Assembly (NCBI GenBank): GCA_033220425.1
Contig: CM065646.1
Location: 4,099,501 to 4,163,500, forward strand
Direction: 5' to 3'
DNA length: 64,000 bases
Source of the DNA: Lepraria neglecta
Lineage: Eukaryota; Ascomycota; Lecanoromycetes; Lecanorales; Stereocaulaceae
The number at the start of each line of letters is the position of its first letter. The stretch's first letter is position 1. The position numbers and the translations under genes were made by a program. Below the pieces are notes generated by a model, which searched no databases, had not been told where the DNA came from, and saw nothing but the letters and a program-made list of their open reading frames with translations. Positions 1-11,333 of the stretch are shown here, piece by piece.

Positions 1-312
1 TTTCAAAAAGTCGCTGTATTACACTTTTACTGGGGGCGACAACATACTACTCTGACTTAATCTATCTACAAGCCCGATGTACGCCGGTATTGTTTAGGGT
101 GCTTATGAACCCCCCAGGGTATTTCTATATACTTGTTTTGTGGTGTTGTTGTCGCCAACCCTGTTGGCGGAGTTAGCAAATACACCGCATTTTAGACTTA
201 AGATTTCCAAGGGAACTCGCATCCAATTTGAGCCGCAGCGCACCAAATTTTGGTGAGGTGCGGCTCCTTTCCGATACCCCCGCACTTAAACCATTTAAAA
301 CCATTAACTACT

Positions 313-432
313 GGTTTTTAGTGGTTTTTGGTAGTTGGTCCGGTTTGAGATCCCAACTGGACCACCAACCACTAAAACCTCGTAGTTGGTCCGGTTTGGG
401 TTTCAAACTGGACCATTTGGACCATCAAGAGC
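313..432. repeat. Inverted-repeat (hairpin) element, two units
   Basis: The stretch 313-379 folds on itself: the left arm begins ggtttttagtggt and the right arm ends accactaaaacc, with a TTGGTCC / GGACCA pair inside. A second shorter unit with the same TTGGTCCGGTTTG / CAAACTGGACCA pairing follows at about 383-418. It looks like a fold-back or MITE-type remnant. No target-site duplication was found. Confidence 0.45.
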
Positions 433-646
433 CTTGGGCTCAATTGATTGGAGGAAGTAGAGTTCGCTAACTCTTACTCCTTGCAACTCTCCAATCCACA
501 AATTTCAACCATACATAAACCTCATCACGCAGCACTACCTCTCATCCCCTCCTACAGCGCTTCCTGCCCCTTTACGTTCGCCATGCTCCTCAAAAACTAG
601 CCTCAGTTTCCGTTCTACAGACCTGCTCTCCGAAATCATCAACCAA

Positions 647-1415
647 ATGTCGTCCCCTAATATCATCACAATAGGCCACAATGCGGATGGTCTCTCCATT
701 TTCATAGATAACCCGCAACACAAGAACTTCTTCTCAAACGTGGGCATACTTTACAGCACCGCCAGCAGCGAGCCGATAGACCTCAACAAGAATGCAGACA
801 TCTCAGCGTTCGAGAATCGTGACCACGCCGGCTTGATTCCGAAGTAGGGCAGCGTGGTGCTTGTTGTAGAATGGCCGCCGGGAGCTGATGGTCTTGCTAA
901 GATACATTGTACGACAAGCGTTGATGTGGGAGTTATGATCGCCGGCCAAAGTACGTACCTCTTGTATTCGACTTTCTCTGGTTTGCAGCACCCCGGTTCA
1001 CCATCACCCCTGAGGTCCCGCCTCTGATTGCATGCTTCTGGTCTTCCGTTTTCTCCCGCTTTATTCGTCTCCTTCTTAATCTATTCGCTCCTTCGACAGT
1101 CATGTGCTATATCCCAGTAGTAAGAGAAACCGTGTTCAAACATCATATTCCTGTCCATCCACATGCTCACATACAAAGGCTTTCATTCATCTCCATCCTC
1201 GTTCCAAGGTTCTACATCTGCATCCAGCTCACTTTTCTAACATAGCTGAGTGTCATCTCGACAGCGGCGAAACCCGTCTCATCAAGCAGGGTGACGTCCT
1301 CCTCCAACGCGGCACCATGCACGCCTGGAAGAATCCGAGTGGGACAGAGACCCCGCGCATGCTCTGCTTTGTTTTACCAAGTCAGCCAGTGGAGGGGGCA
1401 AAGGAAAAGGTATAG
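647..1415 (+). pseudogene. Cupin-domain protein, interrupted by an in-frame stop
   Basis: Small cupin_2-type protein of the fungal family often found with catabolic or secondary-metabolism genes; substrate unknown. Exon 1 (647-950) opens with MSSPNIITIGHNADGLSIFI. A 295-nt GT-AG intron (951-1245) joins it in frame to exon 2 (1246-1415), which carries the typical beta-barrel end LDSGE, GDVLLQRGTMHAWKNP. The pieces give 158 codons, about the usual length for single-domain cupins. The reading frame is continuous except for a TAG at 845-847, between LIPK and GSVV where the family reads straight through. The intron is long for this window. Most likely a recent pseudogene with one stop; read-through or a base error cannot be excluded. 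Confidence 0.6.
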
Positions 1416-1892
1416 GCTATCGGTTGGGAGATGATTGCAGCTTCCTTTGATGAACAGGCACTGGAACCAAAGGTCTAAAAGAGAGTAGGATGCAGACGGA
1501 TTGTCTAGGGAAATCAAGAAGGCTTTGAGATGAACCCGATGCTTTGGTAACGGTGCGTCGCCATATACTATCGAAATTAAATCTATGAAATATTAATAAG
1601 AAGGTTGAAAAAGAATCAAAACGTGCTCTGAATTCCTTGTCATCTGAAAAAATTGAAAGTCTTCCTCGATCTATCAACCATCATGGCTTACAAGACTAGC
1701 GGTAGACGCTTGCTACAGCTCAACCTTTGCTAAACACAGTTTTCATCTGACTCACAGTAGTAAGTGAACTTGTAGCCTGAATAGCCCGATCTACCATGCC
1801 GCTCCATTTTGTAATTCAGAAGACCGAATCAGCTTGGCACGGACAGCTGCTGGTATTGCTGAAGTCCTTACTGCCTTATGATGCTGTTCTTC
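1416..1892. other. Intergenic stretch, nothing recognised
   Basis: Only short unsupported reading frames on both strands. No repeat, RNA gene or protein family was recognised here. Confidence 0.4.
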
Positions 1893-4476
1893 TCATCTTT
1901 CCTGGTGCCTTCGTTTCTCGATTGCTACTACGCATCTGTCGTGTCTTGACTCAGTTCCCTGAACGTTGCCAACCCAAAACAGCGAACAGGCCTCGTGTAT
2001 GGCGTCTGTTCTGGTCTTAGTTCTCGTCATCGCGGCGTAGGTAGAGTAAGGTTCTTTCGCAAAGTCATCAGGGACTCGTGATAAAACAATAACATCTTCC
2101 GCTGGCCAAGACTCAATCTGTTTTTCGCGTATATGGCCTTTTTTGTGGTGCTTTGACAAGCGACCCATTGCCCCCAGCCAAGCCATAGTCTTCTCCGACA
2201 TCCCACTGATCCATATGTATAGTCGTGGATCTGCAACGCCAGGCGCTACACGGACTGTTGCCTGTAGACCTGATTCTAGCCGGCCAATCCAGTAGGCTCG
2301 CTAATCTTCAAGACACCAGGTCTCGGACTGCGGCATCGGCAATTCGTTTTCAGTGCGATGTTGACAGACGGTCATTTCCATAGTAGGGCAGTTCCAGGAA
2401 TCTCGTTTTTGACACTTGTTCTCTGCTGTTTCCAAGCATACATTGGTCATGCAAGCGAACGTTGCACAATTTTCAGAATCAGCCAGGATTCTGGCCCAAA
2501 GACTTGCTTTCTCGCACATCACTTTGAGAAACATAGAGATGGGGCTCAAGGGCTGATGATCTTGTGGGCAAGCAATCACAAATTTTTCCCCTGTGCGGTC
2601 AACTCGGGTGTCCCGAAGGACGACCAAAATATAACGTACGATTCTCTTGACCACAATCTTTAAGTCCGCAGGCCAAGATTCCATCTCATTGAGCCGTATC
2701 TTCAATCGAGTGACCCTGAATGCCTCAACAATTCCTCTGCGTTCAAGCTGTACCCATGTTGACGCAATGGAGAGATCTTTCGCGAATGCAGGCATTACAT
2801 CCGCAAGCAACAACCGTAGCGGTACTCTTCTAGTCACGCCGGTACAGAAGCTTACTTGCAGACCCCAAGGCCGTTCAAAGACCTGGTATGGTATCTCCAT
2901 ATCCAGGAGGTTAATATAGTGCTTCTTCCAGCTGTTCCCCTCATGCCATGTCCAAGTTTTGTGAAACTGGATCTGGCCGCCGGCGAATTGTTGTCCAACC
3001 GCGGCTAGACTAGCCGAGAACTCAGTGAACGTCTAATATTGGGGATATAGTCCTCTAAACGCTCGACAAAAGCTGGCTATCTTTCCCCAAGGTTAAGATT
3101 GCAAGCAGTATTTGCCTTGACATCTTGCCTAACCAATACCTTGGCTTTGGCATCGAACGTTACAGGAAACCGATGGTGAGGTAGGATATTTCTGCTCCAA
3201 TGCAAGACATGGGCCCTATCGGAGATAGGCTTCACGGATCCGCCTCCGATCATAATGGTAGCCGCCAAATTACGGTAGAAATAATGGCCGGGTCCCCACG
3301 CGTCCACAAGGTATTCTGCGGTCGTCAAAAGGTCATAGTATAGCTCAACAGATGCCTTAGCAGAACGTTTGGAGACACCGAACACTAGAACTGGCTTTTG
3401 TATCATGTCGTCCAAACAAGTGAATCGCTGAAAGCTAGCTGATATCTCCGGCAAGCTAGCACCGATGTCTCGAGCTCCGTGTAGGTGAACAGTCTGAATC
3501 GCAATGTCAAGAAAAAGGGATGAAGAGGACCAACATGCGCTCAAACATATGAGAGAAAGCCAAGGTTGAGGACTTGCACGGCCAGCGAGGCTAGATGAAG
3601 CATGAAGCCGAATTCGGAATTTGGCAGAGTCCACAGCCGGTAATCCGGCTGGAAGCATTGGCACAGATCCCGGGCCCTCATACTGATTCTTAACGCGAGT
3701 TGGTTGAGTGGCATTGCAACCCTGTGCTGCGAACTTAGGTCATTTGAAAGTTGCTCGAGATCTTTGTAAAGGTCCATTATGGTACCCAAGCTGATTCGAC
3801 AAAGCTCAACTGCTTCTCGGCTGCTTTCGCCATGGTGTCGGTGGCTTGATAGTGGTCCTGTCATTCGCAGGATGGTGAAATGATCGCAACACATCCCTGA
3901 CCTTCGTGCCTCTGCCACTGCAATGCAAAATTTATGGAGGGCTCTCAAGATGTTCAGTATCAGCTTTAAGGATTGTTCGCTATCCTCCGAAGGTTCTTCG
4001 TGCCCCTCGCAGAGGAGCATCTGCTCTTGACGACCATACGCAGAAATCATATTGTTAACATTGGAGGATTCTGCTGACACGGCAGTGTTATAGCTTATCG
4101 ACGCGGTTGTATGCTTGTCATCATTGCTGAAGAGAGCATCGCCGACCCAGTCGCTGCGTTCGCGGGTGTTCGGCGATATTCCTGCAAGGCCGCAGAGTTC
4201 TTCCGTTAGAAACATCGCGCCATCTTTAGAGACTTCTATTAGTGTAGTACCGGCCGAGTCTCTGTCCTCCAGGCCTGAATCAGTTGGCTCATGAACGTGT
4301 CCCGTCTCTTTCTGCTTTCGATGGACACAACGTGGCCGATGGAAATTCGGAGTGAATGGTTTCTGTGTGTATGGCCTTGGTTCGAAGCATATCCAAGGCG
4401 AATCCGTCTCTCGTTCGTGATCAATTAAGCCATTTCTGCTGACGTATATCCTAGCGTTCGAAGCTCCCAGAGCCAC
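1893..4476 (-). pseudogene. Large uncharacterised fungal protein, decayed
   Basis: Three collinear coding blocks on the minus strand read as one protein: 4476-3541, 3664-3077 and 2900-2301, with a possible tail to 1893. The blocks hold conserved-looking segments (VLVFGVSKRSAKASVELYYD, ERPWGLQVSFCTGVTRRVPL, EKFVIACPQDHQP) of a kind I associate with long Pezizomycotina proteins of unknown function. No catalytic motif is visible. Block 1 to block 2 cannot be joined by a canonical intron: near 3541 the frame meets a TGA and then shifts. A further frame change occurs between 3077 and 2900. I read this as a pseudogene, but an intron-rich gene model with partial decay is possible. A MITE-like insertion (4538-4680) lies just upstream of the apparent start. 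Confidence 0.45.
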
Positions 4477-4537
4477 CCAAACGCGTCTACAGCCACTGTA
4501 TCAAAATGGATTTCCAAGAGCTCCTGAATTACTGAGG

Positions 4538-4680
4538 TGTTGCAATCCGTTGCTTGATTGCTTTCTATGCGATTCCAGAAGCCTGTTGCTAGCCGTTCTT
4601 TGTCTGTTTTGGGCATATATGGGGCCCTGGGGGCCCCCATTAGCTAGATATCCTCCCCAGCCTATTGCCACATTGCAACA
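4538..4680 (+). mobile_element. MITE-like element, copy 1 of 3
   Basis: A 143-bp unit bounded by the terminal inverted repeat TGTTGCAAT ... ATTGCAACA, with a central perfect palindrome TGGGGGCCCCCA. Two related copies lie at 23684-23774 and 24454-24593 in the same orientation. No clear target-site duplication flanks it, so the superfamily is not assigned. It sits upstream of the decayed gene ending at 4476 and downstream of the 3' end of the dehydratase gene. Confidence 0.7.
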
Positions 4681-4817
4681 GTTGCGCTCTGCGGTGATGT
4701 ACCTTGTCATTCGTAATTTCGCCGCTGTTTAAAACGTGCTATTCATAATTCGTGGCAAGAGCAGAGTGTAACCTTTTTAATCGGTAAATTTCGGTCAAGC
4801 TTATATCCGTATCTATT

Positions 4818-5411
4818 TTACATTTGTGAAGACGACGGAGGGCCGCACTTCTGGGCCTCGCTCTCATCCACCGTTCCAACCAGTCGTGCTTGCTCGTCGC
4901 AGTATCTCGCCATAAATGTGTCCTTATCAGAGAGACCACGGGGATGGTGTGTCGTCCAGTGCACGTCGACAGAACCAGTTTGCGGGAGGGAATGTAAGCC
5001 TGGTTCAAGACATTGGGGGAACAAGGTGAATCTTACAATGATCATTACTGAATGATGGTTCTTCGATTTACTTCTCACACCTATCACGTGGACGAAGTCC
5101 TGAAGAGTGTCAGCTGGAATTGTAAAAGTCCGGGACAGGCCTCTTACTAGAACCTTTGTATAGGTTTTGAAGTGGTACTTCTTTTTGACACCCATTTCCT
5201 CGTCGTCGAATTTCCACCCAGTGTGGAGCAAAGCCTCCGCCTCTGCCATCACCTTGCTTTCGTCCTGTCCTTCGGTAATCTTTGGTTGCATTATTGAGAT
5301 GATTGATTGATGCTTTGATGTGGTGAACTTAGCCAAACCGTGACGTGTTCGAAACATGAAGAGCGGGGTAGAAGAGGAGCACATCAGCGACCGGGTCGCA
5401 CGGGCGGCCAT
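4818..5411 (-). CDS. Pterin-4a-carbinolamine dehydratase-like protein
   Basis: Probable 4a-hydroxytetrahydrobiopterin dehydratase (PCD/DCoH family), which dehydrates the carbinolamine formed by pterin-dependent hydroxylases. The family signature is partly present: GWKFDDEEMG, the FHFKTY-like strand, KSKNHHS (the His-His core), and DVHWTTHHPRGLSDKDTFMA near the C-terminus. The chosen ATG at 5411 starts MAARATRS, an Arg/Ser-rich stretch compatible with a mitochondrial targeting peptide; the frame stays open upstream to 5576. The gene reads through without a stop, but 5100-5147 has intron ends (GTAAGAG...CTTCAG, 48 nt, in phase) inside a segment that does not look like the family, so it is probably spliced out. 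Another poorly matching stretch after HHSVMII could be a lineage insertion or mild decay. Confidence 0.65.
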   Translation of the reverse strand: MAARATRSLMCSSSTPLFMFRTRHGLAKFTTSKHQSIISIMQPKITEGQDESKVMAEAEALLHTGWKFDDEEMGVKKKYHFKTYTKVLVRGLSRTFTIPADTLQDFVHVIGVRSKSKNHHSVMIIVRFTLFPQCLEPGLHSLPQTGSVDVHWTTHHPRGLSDKDTFMARYCDEQARLVGTVDESEAQKCGPPSSSQM

Positions 5412-5684
5412 GATGTCATCAATGGAAAGGGCTACGAATATTCGTTCTATTTCTCTGTTCGAGCGATAAAGGATCGGATGCTGCGGGCAGTGCAGCAGGT
5501 AATGGGGTGGCGTGGAATTCCTTGTCTCGGCACAACCCGACAAGGCAATCACCCATATTCCGAGCGGCAACGCCAAGCATTTCTACACGTGACTGGATCC
5601 AAGACAAGGCCGAATACTTCTATGCTTCCCAAGTTATCCTTCTGCAGGGATTGATCTATGCCAAAATGTCCACCCAGTCAATAA

Positions 5685-6912
5685 CTATATTCTCGAAACA
5701 ATGAGCTGACCCCAAGCTGCAAGAGTTGGAATCCAAAAATCGCGCATTCCCTTGGAATATATTTCCTCCGCACGCTCGAAGCCCTTCCGAGCTTCTCCAG
5801 GTTTGCTGGACTCGAGATGCGCGAGCGAAATAGAAAGATGGATAATAGCGTACGTGAAACCTTCTCCTTTAAAGCTTTCGTACGTCTGCACACAGATCAA
5901 CGCGACTTCCCATTTCTGAAGTTCTTATAGAACAGCGAATCGTAGTGGCAGATTCGAGCTGAAGCAATCAGTACGCGCACGTGTAGTAACTGATCGCTTA
6001 CGTCCAAGTCCGACAATTCATTGAAAATGTCTCCGAGCTCTTCAGTAATTCTAAGCGCATCACCGTAGAGACCTCGTTGGATATAAGCATCAATCACCAC
6101 GACCAGTAAACGTCTGAATGGCCTTGTCTGGTAAGCGCAGGTCGTAATACACGTCGGCAAGACTGCACAGAACTTGGCATCGATGTGTGTCCTGAGGTAG
6201 AAGCGCCATAAGACACCTCTCAAGTCTTGGCCTGGCTTCCGTAAAAAGACCCTGTGATCTTAGCCACGGTAATAGCCCTACTTAGAAGCACACGGCATTC
6301 CATTGGCGAGGAAGAGCTTGAAGTTCTGCAATCGTCCACCTCCTCGATCGCAGGGCCGTATTTGTCGTATTGGACCAGGTTCTCCAGGTGTGAACCGTGA
6401 AGGCGTCCATACAGAGCGTTCAGTCTCTTACTCAACAGATCTAGTTCAAATTGGTGATAGAAGCGAGGAATACACTTGTCGGAATGATCTCCACAGCGAC
6501 AACAGAAGTCGTGTATAACACGTTCAGAATGATCAAAGTTTGCGGCAAGACGTAATAGATTACTTTGCTGGTGCGCCATTTCAGCCCGTAGGTATGGAGA
6601 TGATTCGTCTTCCAGTGAGTTGCCATCGTTAGCAAACTCCGTCGACTTTGCAGGTTTCCGACTTTGCATGCCGCCAACAACGCTTCCAAAACCTCATCTC
6701 TGATGCAAGCTGCCACATTTCTTGACTGCTTGTAGAGCGACCTTACGACACACAGAGCACTGCGCTAGAAGATGGTTCTCCGAGTATTCTTCCCTTTTCC
6801 CAACCCATGGTGAGGTACAGTAACACCAGCCTGTTTGCGTAGAGCCGTCAATTCCCACTTCAGGGCTGGAGCGCGCTAGACAGGGGCCACTGTAGGCATA
6901 TTGATTGGCCAA
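5685..6912 (-). pseudogene. TPR-like fungal protein, decayed
   Basis: Consecutive minus-strand blocks in different frames give one helical-repeat protein: a Cys-containing N-terminus (CYCTSPWVGKREEY, CSVCRKVALQAVKKC), a middle part (SSSSSPMECRVLLSRAITVA, then TEARPRLERCLMALLPQD), and TPR-like helices (IDAYIQRGLYGDALRITEEL, KPGEARKGFERAEEIYSKGM). The frame changes at about 6225, about 6105 and about 5915. At the last, the flanking blocks join in another frame (LQKWEVALICVQ) with no splice sites between, so this is a frameshift and not an intron. At least three frame breaks mark a pseudogene. The original role is unknown; such TPR proteins in fungi are often signalling or NLR-associated. Confidence 0.55.
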
Positions 6913-7146
6913 CTAAAGCTTCCCGCATGAGTGCTTAAGCCACTTCTTCATGACCTGTGCCACGGCCTTATCATAATCCCTACATGAGTGGCAGTGTCTA
7001 GCGTGCTGCATCCTGCACGAGGAAGGGACGAGACCCCGCCTCATGCTGCTCGAATAGCTTTTTGAGTCCTCGTGTATAAAAAAGACGATGTCTAGCACAG
7101 AAAGATGATTAACTCTTGCTATTGCTTGCACAAATGTTTGGGGTAT

Positions 7147-8482
7147 CTAATTAAACTTTGTATGGATTATCTCAGGATTCTCATGCCAGTCATCGATATT
7201 GACCCACATCTGCAAATGGTTTGTTAGTGTAGGCTGCAAGTGAGTGTAGAGCTATGAGACATACCTTTCGAAAAGTACTCAATCCAGCAAGGATACTACC
7301 CCCAATCCAAGTGCTGTATTTCCTTTCTGGTGGAGCAAATATCTTAATCCGCATATCTTTGACCGCTAACCTTTGCACTTCATGCAGCAACCTATCCCCG
7401 AAACCTTTAGTGAGTGTGGAACCCCCTGATAGCACGATATTGCCGAAGAGAGCTTTTCGAAGATCCATGTCTGTCCGATTGATGGCGTCGACAACGATTT
7501 GATGGATGCCTGGATATTCGAGACCTATGATCTCCGGATCAAACAGGATCTCGGGCGCTCGGTATCTCTCTGGCCCAATCTGCCACTATTTAGCACCTCT
7601 TAACCTTCACCAAGCAAACAACAACACGTACCTTCATCTTATTGCCATCCGGCAGCGTATATTCCACGACCTTCCCCTCCGGCCTCCCACCATGCTGCAT
7701 CCATTCCTTCTCCTCCCTCTTCGGATCCAATGCAACATATCCCGTCTTCTCCTTGATTATCCTCACCACCTCCTTCTCCGCGCTCGTATGGAATACGTAT
7801 CCGCTCTTTCTGAACAGTAACTGCATGTGCTCCGTGACATCTCTCCCGGCAACATCTATTCTTCGTATACTGCTTGGCATGGCAAATCCTTCGTAGACGG
7901 GTACAGCGTGCGAGACACCGTCACCGGCATCGAGAACTATGCCTGTTGTGCGGCCGGAGGCGTAGAGTGAGAGGACGGCTTGGATAGAGGTATAGAGGGC
8001 GGGGACGTTGAAGGTTTCAAAGAGGATCTGGGCGGCTGTGTCGCGGTTTGCTCGGGGGTTGAGGGGTGGCTCTGTCAAGAGGACTGGGTGCTGTGATTAT
8101 TTAGAGCTCGTCAGCCAGGATACTCTTCCGTAGGGAGCATAGCAAGATGTCCAAGTGGATACTGTATTTCCCCTACCTCTTCACTCAACGTCTTCAGCTC
8201 TTCCTGATAGACGAACTGCCATATTCTTTCCATATCATCCCAATCCGTAACAATGCCATGTTCCAATGGGTATCGTATCTTGAGCAACCCCCTCAACTCT
8301 TCTGCTCTCTTCCCTAAGAAGACATCCCCTTCCAGCGCCCCCGCCAGCACTCTTAGGTGTTTAGGCCTTCCGACGAACGAAGGAAAGTAGCATTTGGGAA
8401 GGTCTTCGCCCGCAAAGCCAGCTCGTATCGTTCCACTCCCGTTATCGAGCACAATGGGAGCGTTGTGGAGTGTCTCTGTCAT
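7147..8482 (-). CDS. ARP1: Actin-related protein Arp1 (centractin), dynactin filament subunit
   Basis: Arp1 forms the short filament of dynactin, the adaptor for cytoplasmic dynein. Four exons fit exactly: 8177-8482, 7632-8090, 7265-7579 and 7147-7209, with introns of 86, 52 and 55 nt, all GT-AG. Total 1143 nt, 380 residues, the normal centractin length. Visible actin-fold signatures are [19 protein letters not shown] (phosphate loop 1), [20 protein letters not shown] (phosphate loop 2), [18 protein letters not shown] (adenosine region) and the last exon [18 protein letters not shown], typical of the Arp1 C-terminus. The start is the first ATG before the conserved N-terminus. No break was seen, which makes it a useful control for sequence quality beside the decayed genes. 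Confidence 0.95.
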
Positions 8483-9940
8483 GTTGACAAAAGGCTGCTG
8501 AAATTAAGGCGGTAATCGCAGCTACAGTTGAATCGTAGCAGTCGCTGTTTATGAGCATCTCGATCCGTGAATCGGAAAAGGGAACATGCTCTCGTTCAGG
8601 ACCAAGGTGCGTTTGAAAAGCTGCCCCTTCACAAATATTTGAGAGACGCGATGCGCGATGCCCAATGCCAAGGAATGCCAAGAGTTTGGCTTGGCATCTA
8701 AAGAAGACAGAAAGGGTGGTCCAGCACCCCCACCTAGGTGATGTAGCACCCTATTCGGGTGATCAGTACTCCTGCGCTCACCTTCGATCGAGCACTCTTT
8801 CGCACAGCCTCCAACGACCTAGCTTGGAGGCTGGATACAAAAGGAGAGGGTGTCCCCTCAAACTCTGTCCAAAAGTCAGCCGGCCACCGCCTTCAACATA
8901 CCTCTCCCCAAGTCTGCTCCAATATTATTACTCTCTTCTTCTACCACCCTCCCTTTCAGTATAGGCAAGAACCTCATCTGTTCCGCGAGCCTATTCAGCC
9001 TACGATCTCTACACAAGATATTGACCTACTCCGTGAGCCTGTCTAAACTACAACCGCTCCACTAGACCCTCGCCTGCTCCGCTAGCCTATTCATCCTATA
9101 ATCTCCACTATGTATATTCTCGACCCTTCCGTCTATCTTATACGAGTATAGGTTGGAAAGGAGTACCGACGGAGGAGCTACTAAAGAGAGCCATAGCCAA
9201 TAGTTACAAGCAGCGAGCTCACCAGGTGGAATAGTATTAAGGACAACACAAATATGTGAAGAAACCTCAAAGATCAGATTTGGGCTTTAGAACATTATAA
9301 GAAGTGGAATTACTTGTTTGGGTAATAAAGTCATGGCACCTAAGTTCGAAGGTATAGCACCCCAATCGTAATTTAGGATTGAAAAAATTATTGAGACAAG
9401 TACTAAATCTCCCTACTCGTTGATATAATTGACAAGAATCTGAAGATTCTGCTCGTCGAAGAACAGGTTGAAGATATTATAGGGTAAGTCAGGCAATGTG
9501 GTTTGGTAGATTGCCTAGACTATGAGTCCATGGTTTACTGATTTCTGAAGGCGAGTATTTAGGAAGGGGCCAGGGCTCCAGCCGGGGGGAACCAGTTTCT
9601 TCGTGGAGTCCCAAGGCTTTGGGTTATGAGAAACGTGGCCGATGTCATCAGACACGCGATCTCGAGGCATGGTGGGCTCTATAGGCGGAGGTAGAAAGGT
9701 AAGTGTTGCAAAAACACTGGATTACAACTTTCGGGTGGACCTCGATTAAACTCATGAAATGAATGCCGCGCCGAACGATGAATGAATCCTGACCAGAGAC
9801 AGCGGTCTCCAGACACTATCGGTCTTGAGACCCACGTCTCTGGAAATCATATGTTCTAAGATACTCGTCGTTATAAGATGCAAGTCTCAAGACACTCGTC
9901 TTAAGACGTCATATATCTTGAGACTCTACTATATCATTCC
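8483..9940. other. Long intergenic stretch with weak repeats
   Basis: No supportable gene. Around 8985-9100 a loose motif (ccgcgagcctattcagcctac and relatives such as ccgctagcctattcatccta) recurs two or three times. At 9820-9925 variants of gtctcaagacactcgtc recur, and 9897-9908 is the 12-bp perfect palindrome CGTCTTAAGACG. Confidence 0.45.
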
Positions 9941-10101
9941 AAATTTAGGGGAGTGCTCGCTGGAGAAATACTCCCCACGGGTAGCGTCCTCCAAAAATTG
10001 GGGAGAATACTCGTTGAGAGAGTACTCTCTAAAGGTTGGGTCCTCCAAAAATAGGGGGGAGTCCTCGCTAGGGAGTAATGACCAGGGGAGTACTCCCCAC
10101 C
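9941..10101. repeat. Degenerate tandem repeat, about 54-bp period, three units
   Basis: Units start at about 9941, 9993 and 10047, each opening with aaa(a)atTAGGGGag / aaaaattggggaga and closing with gcgtcctcc or gggtcctcc. Units also contain partly inverted GGAGTACTCCC-like segments. This looks like a minisatellite just upstream of the HET-related relic. Confidence 0.6.
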
Positions 10102-10395
10102 TCTTTTCCACTGAAACAGATGTGAGACGAGTAATCGCATAGTGTGGTGACGTTTGGGTGGCTTAGGTTTGGTAGACTTGGGGGGCAAAGCTACCAACTC
10201 AGCTGTGCTTGACTTCTAGATGAAGAAGTGAATGCGTCGTGAACTGCGCAACATGCGGGTGATATTATTGCAACTGGTGCATTCCGTAGATATTCTTGAA
10301 CTGGAGTATCCACGGATGAACGAAGAAAGGTGCTTAGCTGGTCCGCGCAGTGATATAAGCCTTGGTTCACACGTGCCTGGACTGCTCTGGAGCTG

Positions 10396-11333
10396 ATGAT
10401 GTCTCAAAGAGGGAAAGTCTGGGTGATATACAGAGATCCTAGTGATCGCAGCCGCTACACGATTAAAAATCTCGACGAGGATGTCCTGGCTCGTCACCCC
10501 GCTTATTCCTCCCGCGGCCATTGGGTGGCATCGTCGTTAGTTAGCCAGCTACGTGAGCAACAATTCAACAGTATTAGAGACATCTCGAAAGTCCTTCGGA
10601 CAAGAAATACGTCGTGGCCACGGGATCTCATGGTAATTGCCGGGCTACTTACTGGCCATGAGCCAAAAGCGAACGTGCCTGGCTTCATTGCGCGCATTAC
10701 GCGCGACATTATCTTAGGCCTCGTAGAAATTGAAGAATCTTTCCTGTATCATGGCCACGCCACTATGACCGAGAAGGATTTTCATGTTGCCCATTCGGCT
10801 TATTGGACGTTCATGTACGGACCAATGCGAACGGAGCGGACAGAGCGGATAGAGTCTATGTCGATGAGCACGGCGCGGTGACGGGAACCTGGGAGTACCG
10901 TATGTTGAATAAGGGGAATGCAGACAAAGTGCGACCTTATAGCTTCCACATATCAGTCGGCTGGCAGATTCGCATCGCTCTAGAGCAGTGGGAGAATTGT
11001 CTACTGTTACGAAGTCCCTGCCATGATGATATGCGGGCTCTTCTAGTTATACCTTTGGACGTCGGTAATTCAGAAATATGCGCCACTGAGTATGTCGTTC
11101 TAGAGTGTCACTATGTTGGCACTGTATACACAAACCTCGAATGGGACCCCTCCGAACCTATCTCAGTCCGACTGGGAAAGCTTACGAATGATGCGGGTAT
11201 CAGCAGCGAAGAAGTCATCAATAAATACGACGACGCCAAAGGCCCACGACTCTACGGTCCTCCTTGTCGTCGGGAGCTGCATTCTATCAGACAAGCGCGG
11301 AGACAATATTTAGCCACGACCGGAAGAGCATAA
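10396..11333 (+). pseudogene. HET-type protein C-terminal part, frameshifted
   Basis: Resembles the C-terminal half of fungal heterokaryon-incompatibility (HET) proteins: ISKVLRTRNTSWPRDLMVIA, TRDIILGLVEIEESFLYHGH, ATMTEK, then GFSCCPFGLLDV in the next frame, followed by VTGTWEYRMLNKGNADKVRP. The N-terminal HET domain itself is not present in front of 10396, so the piece is truncated at the 5' side. The two blocks meet at about 10775, where ATMTEK should run into G-F-S-x-C-P-F; one G appears lost and no splice sites explain it. A relic of a non-self-recognition gene; an alternative is an uncharacterised family that shares this tail. Confidence 0.55.
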
